DNA of 64,000 bases, taken from the NCBI GenBank assembly GCA_013399895.1, contig VXBA01002157.1, forward strand, positions 62,001 through 126,000, given 5' to 3'. The notes under the pieces were generated by a model. That model made no database searches. It was not told the origin of the DNA and was given only the letters and a program-made list of their open reading frames with translations. This DNA is from Serilophus lunatus. Taxonomy: Eukaryota; Chordata; Aves; Passeriformes; Eurylaimidae. Shown here in pieces: positions 61,901 through 64,000 of the stretch; the first letter of the stretch is position 1, and every line of letters begins with the position of its first letter. Both the position numbers and the translations under genes were made by a program.

Positions 61901-63857
61901 TCTTCTCATAGGACAGAAAGTTGTTTTCCACTACTATGATTGGAGAACTATAAAAAGTAACCAGAACGCTCACTTATAGCTAGTTACAATGTTTTTGCTA
62001 CAAAGTTTACTTAATACATTATCAGCAACAGACAGTTACGGCCAAGTAGCAATAGCTCTTCTGCTTTCGCTCATTTAAGGTTGTGCTGAGATTCACAGTA
62101 CTCAAGGGTATATCCGAATATTATCAATATTAATTTCATCAATTAACGCCAGGGTGCTGCCAGGCCTGCTGTCATCCCTGACAGCAGCACACCTTCATTT
62201 TTCAGTAGTTCTCCATCTCCCTGCTCTTGCTCTACAAAGACACTGGTTGATGATCTCGCCCCGCATCCCCATGTTTCTTGTCCATCCCCTCTGCACCTTG
62301 GTCGAAGTAGCAGAGATGACACAGATGGCCTTAGAGCAGCTGTAAAGCACCCAAGACTTCTTCAGTGGAACCTGACAATCAGCAGTTCCCTTCTCTAGCC
62401 CAGGTGAGCCGTCACAGTGTAGTGGCACAGGTTCCTTGAACCACTGGAGGGGCCTGCCAAACTCAGCCTCTGCTCCACCATAACATTCCTCTGCCCAAAG
62501 GAAATAATTTCTCCTACACTGATTTACAGCTGGTTAGATACTCCCCCACCTCCTTGGTGCATGCACACATACACAGGCACACGGTCTGCAGATGCAGGGA
62601 CAAACCCCAGGGGAGGCAGAGTGATTGATCTGCCATATACAGCCTGCCACCAGTTGAGAAAACCAATTTATTCTTTCAGATGGGAGCTACCTTCAGTGTC
62701 AGAAGTTCCTTGCACTGTCTTAAATGAAGGATCAGTCCCATGTCTCAGTCAAAACCCTCTCAATACATAAAATTTGCAAAGATCAATGAAGGGAAAATCC
62801 TTTCTCATGAGTGTGACAGGAATCATGTGATTTTATCTTTGGTTTCTCCTCTTTTGTGGACAGAGAAAGCCAGGTGAAGGTTACTTCTTCCTATGGCCTT
62901 TGTTTCAGTGTGAGACAGGTCTACACTGCCATCACTGCAGACTGAGACCACTAGACTGCTATGCTTGGGGTCCTGCTAGAGGTGCAAAACTGATTCTCCC
63001 TGAACAGCAAGTTCCCAAGTGGCCAGACTCCCATGGTATCCAAATTATCTCAGCTGGGCTGAAAATTCCAGTATAACACTGTTCCTCATCTGAACCAGAT
63101 CCTGTTTTCAAGGTGAGGATAACAGCTTTATGTGATGTAGGAATTTCTTGTACCGAAGGAGAGAACAAAAGGAGTGATGGCAGGAATGGGATAGAAATGC
63201 TAACCTACACCAGTGGTGGAGTCCAAGGATACAGTACTGGTCCATATCCTTGCAGCCAAGGAAAGAAGGCTGGTTGAGGGCACATTCTTGCACCTCAGGA
63301 GAGACTACTGATGAGAATGCCAACAAGACAGAACTGAAATTAAAAGCTAGGTCACTGAGACTACTAAATGCCAAGAGGCACAAAAAAAAAAAAAAGCATG
63401 CAGAAAAGCTCATTAATCATGAAATACCCTCCTGTGCCTTGCACTAGGGATCCAAGATAAATACTGGAGTTTGGTGTAACAACATGAATTGTGGATGTAT
63501 GCATGTTTGGGTTTCCAGGCAATAAGATTTTAGTATAACTATTCCATGCCAGGTACTAGTTTTAAAATGGAACTCAGACCTCTTTGACATTAGATAGTGG
63601 GAAGTCTGAGACACTGCACACGACCAAATAAGTCTACTTCTCTGAAAACACTGTGGGATTCCCCCCCACACTTTCATGAGAAGCAGCTGCTTCTTTTTGG
63701 AGCTAGTGGTTGTGTGTTTTTAATGTAAATGCATTTCCCCTTCTCCAGAAATGTTCCCAGGGTATTGTGGCACCCTAAGAGTAGGCTTTGCGTGACATCT
63801 TGCTCGAATGGAAAACTGAAATTTTCTCCAACAGAGAACTGAGGAGACTCCACAGCC

Positions 63858-64000
63858 ACAGACTTGTGCTTGAGGCCCTTCACCAGCTTGGTTGACCTCC
63901 TCTGGACACACTTCAATATCTCAATATCCTCCCTATAGTGAGAGGCCCAAAACTCAACACAATATTCAAGGTGTGGCCTCACCAGTGCTGAGTACAGGGA
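63858..64000 (-). mobile_element. CR1 LINE fragment, runs past window edge
   Basis: The minus strand reads through the CR1 ORF2 RT C-terminal region: SALVRPHLEYCVEFWA, then DIEILKCVQRRSTKLVKGL and KHKS. Homology ends abruptly near 63858 instead of continuing to the usual ELGLFSL region and 3' UTR. The element's 5' side extends beyond base 64000. Unlike the other copies, this one lacks its 3' end inside the window. That implies later deletion, interruption or rearrangement; the adjoining sequence (63700-63857) is not recognised. Confidence 0.9.

Larger units (their letters stand above)
56166..63857. other. Unique non-coding DNA
   Basis: A long stretch with no recognised exon or RNA gene. Frames reach 136 codons (61529-61939 +) and 128 codons (57884-58270 +), without known domains. 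The + strand is clearly A-rich (bases 59041-59100: 27 A, 16 T). A possible regulatory block near 58.9 kb and a pair of minus-strand splice-donor-like sites near 58.1 kb are described in the findings. A 14-base A run lies at 63382-63395. Confidence 0.65.

Noticed and set aside
1..64000. CRISPR arrays, operons, prophage or IS elements
   Set aside because: No regularly spaced repeats, no dense coding and no prokaryotic signals; the CR1 elements identify the DNA as sauropsid, probably avian.

Overview
The window looks like vertebrate nuclear DNA, most probably from a bird. The clearest evidence is a set of CR1 LINE copies (the dominant avian retrotransposon) on both strands. Several carry the C-terminal part of the CR1 reverse-transcriptase ORF, the conserved 3' end and the short ATTCTGTG-like tail. 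Other repeats are sparse: a few weak, very old MIR-like SINE remnants and short simple repeats. Base composition is AT-leaning and CpG-poor outside one island. There is no operon structure and there are no closely packed long reading frames, so this is not bacterial, archaeal or viral sequence.

No protein-coding exon, tRNA, rRNA or known ncRNA could be recognised. The reading frames are short (longest 165 codons) and none resembles a host protein family I know; the only recognisable protein similarity is to CR1. The window is best read as a gene desert or one or more long introns. Across most of it the + strand has more A than T and, in places, more C than G. In vertebrates this can mark transcription of the opposite strand, so an intron of a minus-strand gene is possible but unproven.

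Layout: 1-10.6 kb is unique non-coding DNA with one CR1 tail at 3.6 kb. At 10.65-11.17 kb lies the best-preserved CR1, with an open C-terminal RT frame. At about 12.8-15.5 kb the strand composition flips to T over A. From 16.7 to 28 kb the sequence is mostly featureless, with three MIR-like scraps. At 33.85-35.9 kb is the most distinctive stretch: a CpG island, a homopyrimidine tract, AP-1, MEF2 and GATA-type sites and G-quadruplex motifs on both strands. This is the strongest candidate for an unannotated promoter or enhancer. From 37 to 50 kb come an ancient CR1 tail, a CR1 scrap of about 48 bp and two longer minus-strand CR1 copies. From 50 to 64 kb there is a spaced 32-bp direct repeat, an AT/AC microsatellite, a decayed plus-strand CR1 at 54.8 kb, a block with octamer and SOX-type sites near 58.9 kb, and a minus-strand CR1 that runs off the right edge.

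No novel multi-gene system was found. The points most worth checking are the CpG-island block, the strand-skew flip, the spaced direct repeat and the unusual structures of some CR1 copies.
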